NCBI GenBank assembly: GCA_947461915.1
Contig: CANHNG010000152.1
Location: 1-5,340 of the forward strand
Source: Flavobacteriaceae bacterium
GTDB taxonomy: Bacteria; Bacteroidota; Bacteroidia; Flavobacteriales; Flavobacteriaceae
Reading direction: 5' to 3'
DNA length: 5,340 nt
Shown: positions 1 to 5,340 of the stretch, one piece after another
How the letters are laid out: every line of letters begins with the position of its first letter
Numbering within the stretch: position 1 is the stretch's first letter
Position numbers and translations under genes: made by a program
Notes under the pieces: generated by a model
Database searches by the model: none
What the model was told of the DNA's origin: nothing
Seen by the model: the letters and a program-made list of their open reading frames with translations, nothing else

Positions 1-718
1 AATAGTCTTTTTGAATATCTGAAATGTCTACAAATGAGGAGAAACTGGCATAGGACGCATTGAATAAATCAAACATTTTATCCACATAAGGGAAAACGTC
101 TTTGGTCTTCTTGAAATTGAGGGATTTGAGTTGGTAGCGTCTTTTGATTAATTCCTGGGTCTTGTCAAAGTATTCCAGTTTTACATTTTCGAAAGGGAAT
201 TTATTCTCGAGGTATTCCTTCTCGGTCACATATCCCAAACGCTCAAAATGACTCGCATAATAAGGATGATTGTACCAGGTAATCATGGTGCCAATTTCTT
301 CGAAACCTTCGGTAAGCACGCCGACTTTGTCTAGATTGGAGAATCCCATCGGTCCTTCAACATGTTCTAAATTGTTTTTCCGCCCCAATTCATATACTTT
401 TTCCAACAGGGCTTTGGTGACTTCAATATCGTCAATAACATCGAACCACCCAAAACGGACTTTCTTTTTTTGTTGGTCGTTGACTTCGCTCCAATTGATG
501 ATAGCGGCTATTCTTCCAACAATTTGATTATTTTTGTAGGCCAAATAAAAGTAGGCTTCGGCATTTTTGAAAGCCGGGTTTTTGGTTTTGTCAAAGGATT
601 CCAGTTCGTCGGCAATAATGGGTGGAACCCAATATGCATTGCCTTTGTATAAGGAAAAAGGGAATTTTATATATGCTGTCAATTCCTTTTTGGTGAGGAC
701 TTCTTTTATGGTAATCAT
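1..718 (-). CDS. GNAT-like acyltransferase family protein (YghO-like), C-terminus cut by window edge
   Basis: This minus-strand frame stays open from an ATG at 718-716 to the left edge, giving 239 codons with no stop. The C-terminus is missing; as I recall, the family is usually about 370-390 aa. The product is soluble, with no signal peptide or membrane segment. Visible landmarks are FPFSLYKGNAYWVPP (residues 19-33), a GNAT-like beta strand VGRIAAIIN (67-75) and the block EGPMGFSNLDKVGVL (121-135), followed by a YNHPYY motif (149-154). This set matches long bacteroidetal proteins that databases label GNAT N-acetyltransferase-like (related to E. coli YghO), sometimes mislabelled GTP cyclohydrolase. 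The acyl acceptor is unknown. The start is favoured because it lies only 20 nt after the stop of the upstream barrel gene, suggesting co-transcription. The family assignment comes from motif memory, not from a search. Confidence 0.8.
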   Translation of the reverse strand, partial: MITIKEVLTKKELTAYIKFPFSLYKGNAYWVPPIIADELESFDKTKNPAFKNAEAYFYLAYKNNQIVGRIAAIINWSEVNDQQKKKVRFGWFDVIDDIEVTKALLEKVYELGRKNNLEHVEGPMGFSNLDKVGVLTEGFEEIGTMITWYNHPYYASHFERLGYVTEKEYLENKFPFENVKLEYFDKTQELIKRRYQLKSLNFKKTKDVFPYVDKMFDLFNASYASFSSFVDISDIQKDY

Positions 719-738
719 TGTTTCTGCTACTTGTAAGT

Positions 739-1674
739 TTATCCTTTTTTAGTTTTTTTGGCTCTTTTCTTGGCTTTTTTCTCCGAATCTCCAGAGTCAA
801 TATCCATTCGAACCTCCCTATAATTATCATCAAAACGCCATGAAAATCCAATGCCTCCATATAACAGAGAAGGGGTTGTTTTTAAACTGCCGCTTATGGA
901 AGCATCAATTTGCATGTCATTAGTCAGTAAATAAGCAGCCCCACCACGAACAATCGCATCGCTATAAAAATCGCTTTTTATCCCTTGATTTTCTATAAAA
1001 CCAGACCAATGGTCATTGAATCCCTTTGTTAAAGTAAGAACATAATTATAGCTAGGAAAATCAGTTCCAATATAATCCCCAATAATATTGGTTATAAAAA
1101 CCCAACTTCCATCGCCCAAATGATTTTGTGTGATCAACATAACTTTTGGAGAAATAGCCCCTTTTTCAGAAAAATAATAGGGATTGTTCGCGAATGTAAG
1201 GTTTGCTCCAGCAAATACAGAAACCGCAGGAATTACTTGATGCCAATTAAAAGAACGGTTGGCTTTCCAACTATATACATTTATTTTTTTTTCGTAATTT
1301 TTGAATGGGTCATAAATCAGGTATTTAGCGCCAAGTACCGTTTGTTTCAATGCTGATCGATCTGGATAAATGATGGTTGGATTAAATGTTTCATATTGGT
1401 ATTGTAGGTCGGCTATCAACTCCAGTTTTTCAAGAAACAACCCCCATCTTAGGGTCAAATCCAGTCCGTATCCATTGGCATCCCAATTCCTAATGCTATG
1501 TTTTTCCTGAATGCCGTACAATCCCGATTCCAACTGGATCACGGACTTGCCAACAGCAAAAGCCGACATCGTTTCGCCGGGTCTATTCGAATTAATTTGG
1601 TCTGTATATTGGCTATAATGAATAGTTGGAATACTAAAAAAAGCTGCGGCAACTAAGGTTTTGATCTGGAACAT
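739..1674 (-). CDS. Outer-membrane beta-barrel 'transporter' family protein (PF13557-like)
   Basis: The 311-aa product starts with a signal peptide (MFQIK, then a hydrophobic stretch to about residue 18, with probable cleavage near the S21-Q22 boundary). The mature protein begins with DQINSNRPGET (residues 25-35), the N-terminal signature of flavobacterial proteins annotated as 'transporter' in the MetA/phenol-degradation barrel family. The rest alternates short amphipathic strands rich in aromatic residues and glycine, ending with LLYGGIGFSWRFD, which looks like the last barrel strand. It should therefore sit in the outer membrane; the substrate is unknown. After the final strand comes an unusual tail of about 28 residues ending EKKAKKRAKKTKKG, strongly basic. 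The ATG at 1674 is well placed behind a -7 element at 1719-1712. The GNAT-like gene follows after 20 nt, probably in the same operon. Family recognition is good; a function in phenol degradation should not be assumed from the family name. Confidence 0.82.
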   Translation of the reverse strand: MFQIKTLVAAAFFSIPTIHYSQYTDQINSNRPGETMSAFAVGKSVIQLESGLYGIQEKHSIRNWDANGYGLDLTLRWGLFLEKLELIADLQYQYETFNPTIIYPDRSALKQTVLGAKYLIYDPFKNYEKKINVYSWKANRSFNWHQVIPAVSVFAGANLTFANNPYYFSEKGAISPKVMLITQNHLGDGSWVFITNIIGDYIGTDFPSYNYVLTLTKGFNDHWSGFIENQGIKSDFYSDAIVRGGAAYLLTNDMQIDASISGSLKTTPSLLYGGIGFSWRFDDNYREVRMDIDSGDSEKKAKKRAKKTKKG

Positions 1675-1711
1675 ATTATTTTTGTTTGCTTAAAAAAGTA
1701 AAAACGCTTTT

Positions 1712-1719
1712 CAAATGTA
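1712..1719 (-). promoter_or_regulatory. Bacteroidota-type -7 element for the barrel/GNAT-like operon
   Basis: Read on the minus strand this is TACATTTG, a full match to the Bacteroidota sigma-factor -7 consensus TAnnTTTG. It ends 37 nt before the barrel gene's ATG, which would give a leader of about 30-35 nt. No good TTG -33 element is present at the preferred spacing. Only a weak TTC lies about 22 nt upstream, in very AT-rich DNA. This is a motif match, not mapped transcription. Confidence 0.55.
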
Positions 1720-1752
1720 CTATATTTTATTATTTATTTAAGAATGATATTT

Positions 1753-1782
1753 TAATTTTGAACGTTGGAATTGTTAATTTTG
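1753..1782 (+). promoter_or_regulatory. Two tandem TAATTTTG -7-like elements upstream of the DUF4834-like gene
   Basis: TAATTTTG occurs at 1753-1760 and again at 1775-1782, both matching TAnnTTTG. The first would leave a leader of about 35 nt before the ATG at 1800, the second about 13 nt. Neither has a clear TTG -33 box at 19-21 nt spacing. Both lie inside a possible N-terminal extension of the downstream reading frame (an ATG at 1686), which argues that the extension is not translated. The sites lie about 35 nt from the divergent minus-strand -7 element, so the two promoters could influence each other. Confidence 0.5.
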
Positions 1783-1799
1783 CGAAAAATTATTTGTTT

Positions 1800-2081
1800 A
1801 TGCAAACGGCTTCTTTTAATGGTTTTATAAAAGCATTATTTTACTTTCTTGCTTTCTATTATATTTTTAAATTTTTGGCGAGACTGTTTTTACCATTGTT
1901 GGTTAAAAAAGTAGTGGAAAAAGCGGGGGAGAACTTTCAAAAACAGCAACAAAACTCGCAAGATAATTCTTGGAAAAAAACACCAAATGATGAGGAGGTT
2001 AAATATAATGCTCCCAATGCTAAGAAACCCCGTGAAACTAAAAAAGTGGGGGATTATGTGGACTATGAAGAATTAGAATAA
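1800..2081 (+). CDS. Small DUF4834-like membrane protein
   Basis: This 93-aa protein has one N-terminal membrane segment (about residues 8-35, from GFIKALFYFLAF to LFLPLLV). A polar, Lys/Gln/Asn-rich region follows, beginning KKVVEKAGENFQKQQQ, probably a short helix and then disorder. The end is KKVGDYVDYEELE (residues 81-93). The hydrophobic N-terminus, charged linker and terminal GDYVDYEE motif match the DUF4834 family of Bacteroidota, whose function is unknown. The frame is open back to an ATG at 1686, but ATG 1800 is chosen because the family starts directly before the membrane helix and because promoter-like TAATTTTG elements lie between the two starts. The start lacks a Shine-Dalgarno sequence, as usual in this phylum. 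It precedes yfhO on the same strand; the 150-nt gap and a separate -7 element suggest at least partly independent transcription. Confidence 0.78.
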   Translation: MQTASFNGFIKALFYFLAFYYIFKFLARLFLPLLVKKVVEKAGENFQKQQQNSQDNSWKKTPNDEEVKYNAPNAKKPRETKKVGDYVDYEELE

Positions 2082-2199
2082 TAGCCTCTAACCCCTAAAA
2101 AGCCAAACAATTCATTTTATTCCGTAGGACATTTCCAAAGTAAAAAACACGGAGTCTTATTTAACAACAATTCAAATAGCTATAATTCCAATTAAATCC

Positions 2200-2207
2200 T
2201 AAATTTG
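2200..2207 (+). promoter_or_regulatory. -7 element (TAAATTTG) for the YfhO-family gene
   Basis: TAAATTTG is a full TAnnTTTG match ending 24 nt before the ATG at 2232, giving a leader of about 20 nt. It overlaps the left arm of the inverted repeat at 2204-2217. The TTG at 2205-2207 could be read as an alternative start codon, but it belongs to this element, which supports the ATG at 2232 as the true start. No good -33 TTG is visible; a TTC at 2171-2173 is 26 nt away. Confidence 0.45.
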
Positions 2208-2217
2208 GAAATCCAAA
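2204..2217. repeat. Short perfect inverted repeat TTTGGA-aa-TCCAAA at the yfhO promoter
   Basis: Two 6-bp arms separated by 2 nt span the end of the -7 element and the predicted transcription start. It sits in a stretch (2185-2226) made of degenerate units resembling ATTCCAA / AATCC / ATCCCAATT, a type of low-complexity spacer that I recall seeing often between flavobacterial genes. It could be an operator or only a by-product of that repeat-like composition. Confidence 0.35.
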
Positions 2218-2231
2218 ATCCCAATTATATA

Positions 2232-4649
2232 ATGAAGCAACTTCAAAAGTTATACCCACACGCCCTAGTTTTAATTGGTTTTGTGCTCGTTTCCCTTATT
2301 TATTTCTACCCCGTTTTGCAAGGAAAGCAAATCTTCCAATCGGATATTGTGCAATATACCGGAATGGCAAAGGAGCAAAATGACTTCAGAGCTTCGGAAC
2401 ATGTAGAGCCGTATTGGACCAATTCAGCCTTTGGCGGAATGCCAACGTATCAATTAGGGGCCAAATATCCTCATGATTATATTGGTATGATGGATGATGC
2501 TATCCGTTTTTTGCCGCGTCCTGCGGACTATTTATTTTTGTATTTCCTCGGTTTTTATGGCTTCCTTTTAGTTTTAAAAATAGATCCTCTCAAAGCTTTT
2601 TTCGGGGCGCTGGCCTTCGGATTTTCTACGTATTTGATCATTATTCTGGGTGTCGGACATAATGCCAAAGCCCACGCAATTGGTTATATGCCGCTAGTTA
2701 TTGCCGGTTTTATCTTGGTTTTCCAAAAGAAATATACTTGGGGAGGCTTGCTGACGATGTTTGCCGTTGCCTTGGAAATCAATGCGAACCACTTTCAAAT
2801 GACCTATTATTTGTTGATTTTCTTGTTGGTTCTTTCGGGTTATTTCGTTTATCAGGCAGTAAAGGAAAAGGAGTACAAATCGCTTTTGACTTCATTTTTA
2901 GTTTTGGCAATAGCCGCGATTTTTGCCATTGGCGCCAATGCCACGAACTTATTGGCCACCGCCGAATATGCCGATTTTAGCACCCGCGGAAAAAGCGAAT
3001 TGTCTTTTAATGCCGATGGTTCAAAAAGCCTTGGCAACATTGCCTTGACTCATGATTACATTACGGAATACAGTTATGGGATAGCCGAAAGTTTCAATTT
3101 AATTGCGCCTAGACTTTTTGGTGGTTCGAATAGTGAAGCATTGGGAAAAGACAGCAAGATGTATGAATTTATGATGGGGCAAGGAGTTCCCGAAGCACAG
3201 GCTGCCGATTTTGTTTCGGCAATGCCAACGTATTGGGGAGATCAGCCTATTGTGGCCGCACCGGCTTACATCGGGATTGTGGTTTTCTTTTTGGGAATTT
3301 TAACTTTATTCGCCGATAAGCGAAAAATCAAGTACGTGTTTCTTTCCGGAGCCATAGTTGCATTGATGCTGTCTTGGGGAAAAAACTTCTCTACGTTGAC
3401 GGATTTTTTCATTGACACTGTTCCCATGTACAACAAGTTCAGAGCCGTTTCTTCAATTCAGGTTATCTTGGAATTGTGCTTTCCGGTTCTGGCTATTATG
3501 GGTTTGCAATCCTTTTTTAAATTGGAAAAAGAAGCTCAGTTCAAAGCCTTGTGGCAATCTGCCGCGGTAGGTTTTGGAGTTGTTGTTGCCTTGTTTTTAC
3601 TTAAAGGCAGTTTTAGTTTTGCGGGAGCAAACGATAGTTATTTCAGGGAAAGTTACGGTCCTGCATTTGTAGACGCCCTCAAATCTGATAGAATGACACT
3701 CTACTCTGCCGATTTATTGCGTTCGGGTTTCTTTATTTTACTTGTGGCAGGAGTTTTTTGGTTTTTTATCAAAAATAAATTAGCCCAAAATACAGCGATT
3801 ATTTTAGTGGGATTATTGATGATTTTCGATTTGTTTTTTGTGGATAAAAAATATGTTTCAGGTAAAGATTTTGTAAGCAAAAGAGAAGTCGAAGTTCCTT
3901 TTCAGGAAACACCTGCGGATGCACAGATTTTGCAAGACCCCACTCATTATAGAGTTTTTGAAGTTTCGGGCAACTTATCTAGTGCTAGAGCCTCTTATTT
4001 CCATAAGTCGATTGGTGGGTATAGCGCCGTGAAGCCACGAAGAATGCAACAGTTGTTTGATTACCAAATCGCCAAAAACAATATGGAAATCCTTAATATG
4101 TTGAATGTGAAATATGTTATTCAAACGGATTCAACTAGCAATTCTATTCCGACTCAAAACCCGAACGCCAATGGGAATGCTTGGTTTGTAAAGAATTTGA
4201 AATTGGTGCAAACGGCAGATGAAGAAATGAAAGCTTTGGATAAACTGGATACTAAAAACACGGCGGTTGTAAACAAAAAGGAATTTGATGTTGAAAATAA
4301 AGCCTTCGCCACAGACAGCCTAGCTTCTGTAAGTCTAGCTTCCTATAAACCCAATCACATCAAATATAGCGCAAACAACAACAATGATGGATTAGCAGTC
4401 TTCTCAGAAATGTATTATGAAAATGGTTGGAAAGCTACTATAGACGGAAAAGAGACTGAAATTTTTAGAGTAGATTATGCATTAAGAGGACTCCAAATTC
4501 CAGCGGGGAATCACACCATAGAATTCAAGTTTGAGCCTCAAGTAATACAAACGGGAAGCACGATTACGCTGATTAGTTGCATAGGAATGTTGTTGTTATT
4601 GATAGGCGGGATATATTTTGAGGACAAAAAAAGAGTTGAAAATAGATAA
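2232..4649 (+). CDS. yfhO: YfhO-family polytopic membrane protein (GT-C-like glycosyltransferase)
   Basis: This 805-aa integral membrane protein has a first membrane helix at residues 11-29. An extracytoplasmic loop follows, carrying FQSDIVQY (Asp38, in the place where GT-C enzymes hold their catalytic or metal-binding Asp) and the family signature EPYWTNSAFGGMPTYQ (59-74). Many helices follow: about 98-116, 120-140, 150-165, 190-210, 220-240, 345-365, 370-385, 410-430, 445-465, 499-515 and 520-540. A soluble domain (about 545-775) contains FSEMYYENGWKATIDGKE (from about 724) and ends before a last helix near 777-797. In Bacillus, YfhO moves sugars from undecaprenyl phosphate onto cell-surface polymers; a similar envelope role here is inferred and the acceptor is unknown. 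The ATG at 2232 is preferred over an in-frame TTG at 2205, which lies in a promoter element. The length is close to that of B. subtilis YfhO. No frameshift is apparent. Confidence 0.9.
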   Translation: MKQLQKLYPHALVLIGFVLVSLIYFYPVLQGKQIFQSDIVQYTGMAKEQNDFRASEHVEPYWTNSAFGGMPTYQLGAKYPHDYIGMMDDAIRFLPRPADYLFLYFLGFYGFLLVLKIDPLKAFFGALAFGFSTYLIIILGVGHNAKAHAIGYMPLVIAGFILVFQKKYTWGGLLTMFAVALEINANHFQMTYYLLIFLLVLSGYFVYQAVKEKEYKSLLTSFLVLAIAAIFAIGANATNLLATAEYADFSTRGKSELSFNADGSKSLGNIALTHDYITEYSYGIAESFNLIAPRLFGGSNSEALGKDSKMYEFMMGQGVPEAQAADFVSAMPTYWGDQPIVAAPAYIGIVVFFLGILTLFADKRKIKYVFLSGAIVALMLSWGKNFSTLTDFFIDTVPMYNKFRAVSSIQVILELCFPVLAIMGLQSFFKLEKEAQFKALWQSAAVGFGVVVALFLLKGSFSFAGANDSYFRESYGPAFVDALKSDRMTLYSADLLRSGFFILLVAGVFWFFIKNKLAQNTAIILVGLLMIFDLFFVDKKYVSGKDFVSKREVEVPFQETPADAQILQDPTHYRVFEVSGNLSSARASYFHKSIGGYSAVKPRRMQQLFDYQIAKNNMEILNMLNVKYVIQTDSTSNSIPTQNPNANGNAWFVKNLKLVQTADEEMKALDKLDTKNTAVVNKKEFDVENKAFATDSLASVSLASYKPNHIKYSANNNNDGLAVFSEMYYENGWKATIDGKETEIFRVDYALRGLQIPAGNHTIEFKFEPQVIQTGSTITLISCIGMLLLLIGGIYFEDKKRVENR

Positions 4650-4668
4650 AGTTAATTTTGTAAATTTG
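4636..4668 (+). promoter_or_regulatory. Promoter-like cluster for the small-protein/nucleotidyltransferase pair
   Basis: A TTG at 4636-4638, inside the last yfhO codons, is followed by two adjacent -7-like elements, TAATTTTG (4653-4660) and TAAATTTG (4661-4668). The TTG-to-second-element spacing is 22 nt, close to the usual 19-21. The second element would place the transcription start about 15 nt before the ATG at 4688. The pair can therefore probably be transcribed independently of yfhO. No terminator is visible between yfhO and the pair, so readthrough is also possible. Confidence 0.5.
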
Positions 4669-4687
4669 ACTTATTATTTTTTAAAAT

Positions 4688-4846
4688 ATGAAAGCAACTG
4701 TATTAAATCACGCTCATCCTTCTATAATGGAAGCCAGATATATAGAAGAGATTAGAAAGATGTCGCCACAACAACGTTTTGAAAAATTGATGGCTATTAT
4801 TGAAATTTCGTATCTTTTGAAAACTGCCAAAAAAACATCAAAATAA
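4688..4846 (+). CDS. Small 52-aa helical protein, candidate antitoxin/partner of the adjacent nucleotidyltransferase
   Basis: An ATG at 4688 opens a 52-codon frame ending in TAA at 4844-4846. The protein starts MKATVLNHAHPSIMEARYIE and ends LLKTAKKTSK; there is no signal peptide or membrane segment. The core EARYIEEIRKMSPQQRFEKL (residues 15-34), continuing into MAIIEISYLLKTA, looks like two amphipathic helices joined at MSPQQR. It resembles the 'xSPEERLxxALELS' pattern I recall in short proteins encoded just upstream of minimal nucleotidyltransferases. The stop codon is 4 nt before the ATG of the nucleotidyltransferase gene, so the two are almost certainly translated from one message. An antitoxin or regulatory-subunit role is inferred from this arrangement, not from a recognised domain. 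Its short length makes it easy for gene callers to miss. Confidence 0.75.
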   Translation: MKATVLNHAHPSIMEARYIEEIRKMSPQQRFEKLMAIIEISYLLKTAKKTSK

Positions 4847-4850
4847 TTCA

Positions 4851-5312
4851 ATGAATAGTCAAATAGTAGAAATTTGGAAATACTTTTCTTTGAATAAAGT
4901 TAAATATTTGACTATAGGCGGGTTTGCTGTAAATATCTATGGTTATGGACGAAATACGGGTGACATAGATATTTTTATTGAAGATTCCATCGAAAACAGA
5001 GAAAATTTAAAATTAGCTCTAAAACAGTCGGGAATAGGGGATTTTAAAAATATGAGTACAATGCAATTTATTCCTGGTTGGACAGATATTGCCTTGAATT
5101 TTAATTTGCGATTGGATATTATGACTTCCGTAAAAGGTTTAGAAAATAAAACGTTTGAACAACTTTTAGAAAAAGCATACATTGTAGAAATTAGTGATAT
5201 TCCAGTTTATTTTATAGATTATGAAAATTTAATCATTACCAAAAAAGCTGCAAATCGTCCAAAAGATTTGTTAGATATTGAGGAACTTGAAAAATTAAAT
5301 AGAGATTTATAA
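4851..5312 (+). CDS. Minimal nucleotidyltransferase (Pol-beta-like/AbiEii-like fold), putative toxin-antitoxin component
   Basis: The 153-aa protein is soluble. It carries the nucleotidyltransferase core: GGFAVNIYGYGR (residues 23-34), then TGDIDIFI (36-43) with the metal-binding pair Asp38 and Asp40, and LRLDIM (86-91) with Asp89 as likely third carboxylate. The C-terminal LIITKKAANRPKDLLDIEEL (127-146) is the K-x(n)-R-x-x-D-x-x-D helix motif typical of AbiEii/DUF6036-like small nucleotidyltransferases. Such enzymes transfer nucleotides onto RNA or protein, or modify small molecules; the substrate here is unknown. All key residues are present, so it should be active. It is far shorter than AbiEii toxins (about 300 aa) and has no adjacent HEPN gene, so it is not a standard MNT/HEPN pair. 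GC by hand count over 4861-5280 is about 28%, well below yfhO. The start is fixed by the 4-nt spacing after the 52-aa gene. Confidence 0.85.
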   Translation: MNSQIVEIWKYFSLNKVKYLTIGGFAVNIYGYGRNTGDIDIFIEDSIENRENLKLALKQSGIGDFKNMSTMQFIPGWTDIALNFNLRLDIMTSVKGLENKTFEQLLEKAYIVEISDIPVYFIDYENLIITKKAANRPKDLLDIEELEKLNRDL

Positions 5313-5340
5313 TTCAATATCACTAAACCTTCAACTTGAA

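Noticed and set aside
591..860. 89-codon minus-strand frame across the barrel/GNAT-like gene junction
   Set aside because: It overlaps the 3' end of the barrel gene and the 5' end of the GNAT-like gene in a different frame; both of those have recognisable protein families, while this one has a Lys/Arg-rich artefactual composition.
1686..1799. N-terminal extension of the DUF4834-like gene from the ATG at 1686
   Set aside because: It would add 38 residues absent from the family, start almost directly against the divergent gene, and place two promoter-like TAATTTTG elements inside the coding region.
2125..2160. Possible terminator hairpin (TCCGT ... ACGGA) after the DUF4834-like gene
   Set aside because: The stem is only 5 bp with a loop of over 20 nt and is not followed by a proper T-run, so it is not a convincing intrinsic terminator.
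2205..2231. TTG start adding nine residues to the YfhO-family protein
   Set aside because: The TTG is part of a TAAATTTG promoter element and an inverted repeat, and the added residues come from low-complexity spacer. The ATG at 2232 sits correctly before the first membrane helix.
4851..5312. MNT/HEPN toxin-antitoxin system
   Set aside because: The upstream partner is only 52 aa and lacks the HEPN Rx4-6H motif and size, and the nucleotidyltransferase lacks the GSx10DxD spacing of MNT antitoxins.
5323..5340. Possible last codons (FKLKV, stop) of a minus-strand gene entering from the right edge
   Set aside because: The frame reads plausibly and TAG at 5325-5323 could end a convergent gene, but five codons are too few to support a gene call.

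Overview
The window looks like chromosome of a Bacteroidota member, most likely a Flavobacterium-like genus. The AT-rich coding style points this way, as do start codons without Shine-Dalgarno sequences but with A/T-rich leaders, and repeated TAnnTTTG -7 promoter elements. Family content agrees: a DUF4834-type small membrane protein, a bacteroidetal YfhO, a PF13557-like outer-membrane barrel and a long GNAT-like protein of the flavobacterial kind. No rRNA, tRNA, CRISPR array, transposase or convincing intrinsic terminator was seen.

Layout. On the minus strand (positions 1-1674), an outer-membrane beta-barrel 'transporter' gene is followed after 20 nt by a GNAT-like acyltransferase gene that runs off the left edge. 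These probably form one transcript, read from a TACATTTG element at 1712-1719. A 125-nt divergent intergenic region (1675-1799) separates them from the plus-strand genes. Those are a 93-aa DUF4834-like membrane protein (1800-2081), then after a 150-nt gap an 805-aa YfhO-family polytopic membrane protein (2232-4649), probably a lipid-linked-sugar-dependent GT-C type glycosyltransferase.

The right end holds a compact two-gene module. A 52-aa protein (4688-4846) is followed 4 nt later by a 153-aa minimal nucleotidyltransferase (4851-5312). It has its own promoter-like elements just after yfhO. Its base composition is clearly lower in GC (about 28% by hand count, against about 40% in sampled yfhO and barrel-gene lines). 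This is the accessory part of the window, and its organisation fits a toxin-antitoxin-like or small-protein/nucleotidyltransferase pair. That role is inferred from architecture only.

In cell terms, the first four genes look like ordinary envelope and housekeeping genes: an outer-membrane barrel, a cytosolic acyltransferase, a small membrane protein and an envelope glycosyltransferase. The last two look like a separately regulated, possibly acquired cassette inserted beside yfhO.
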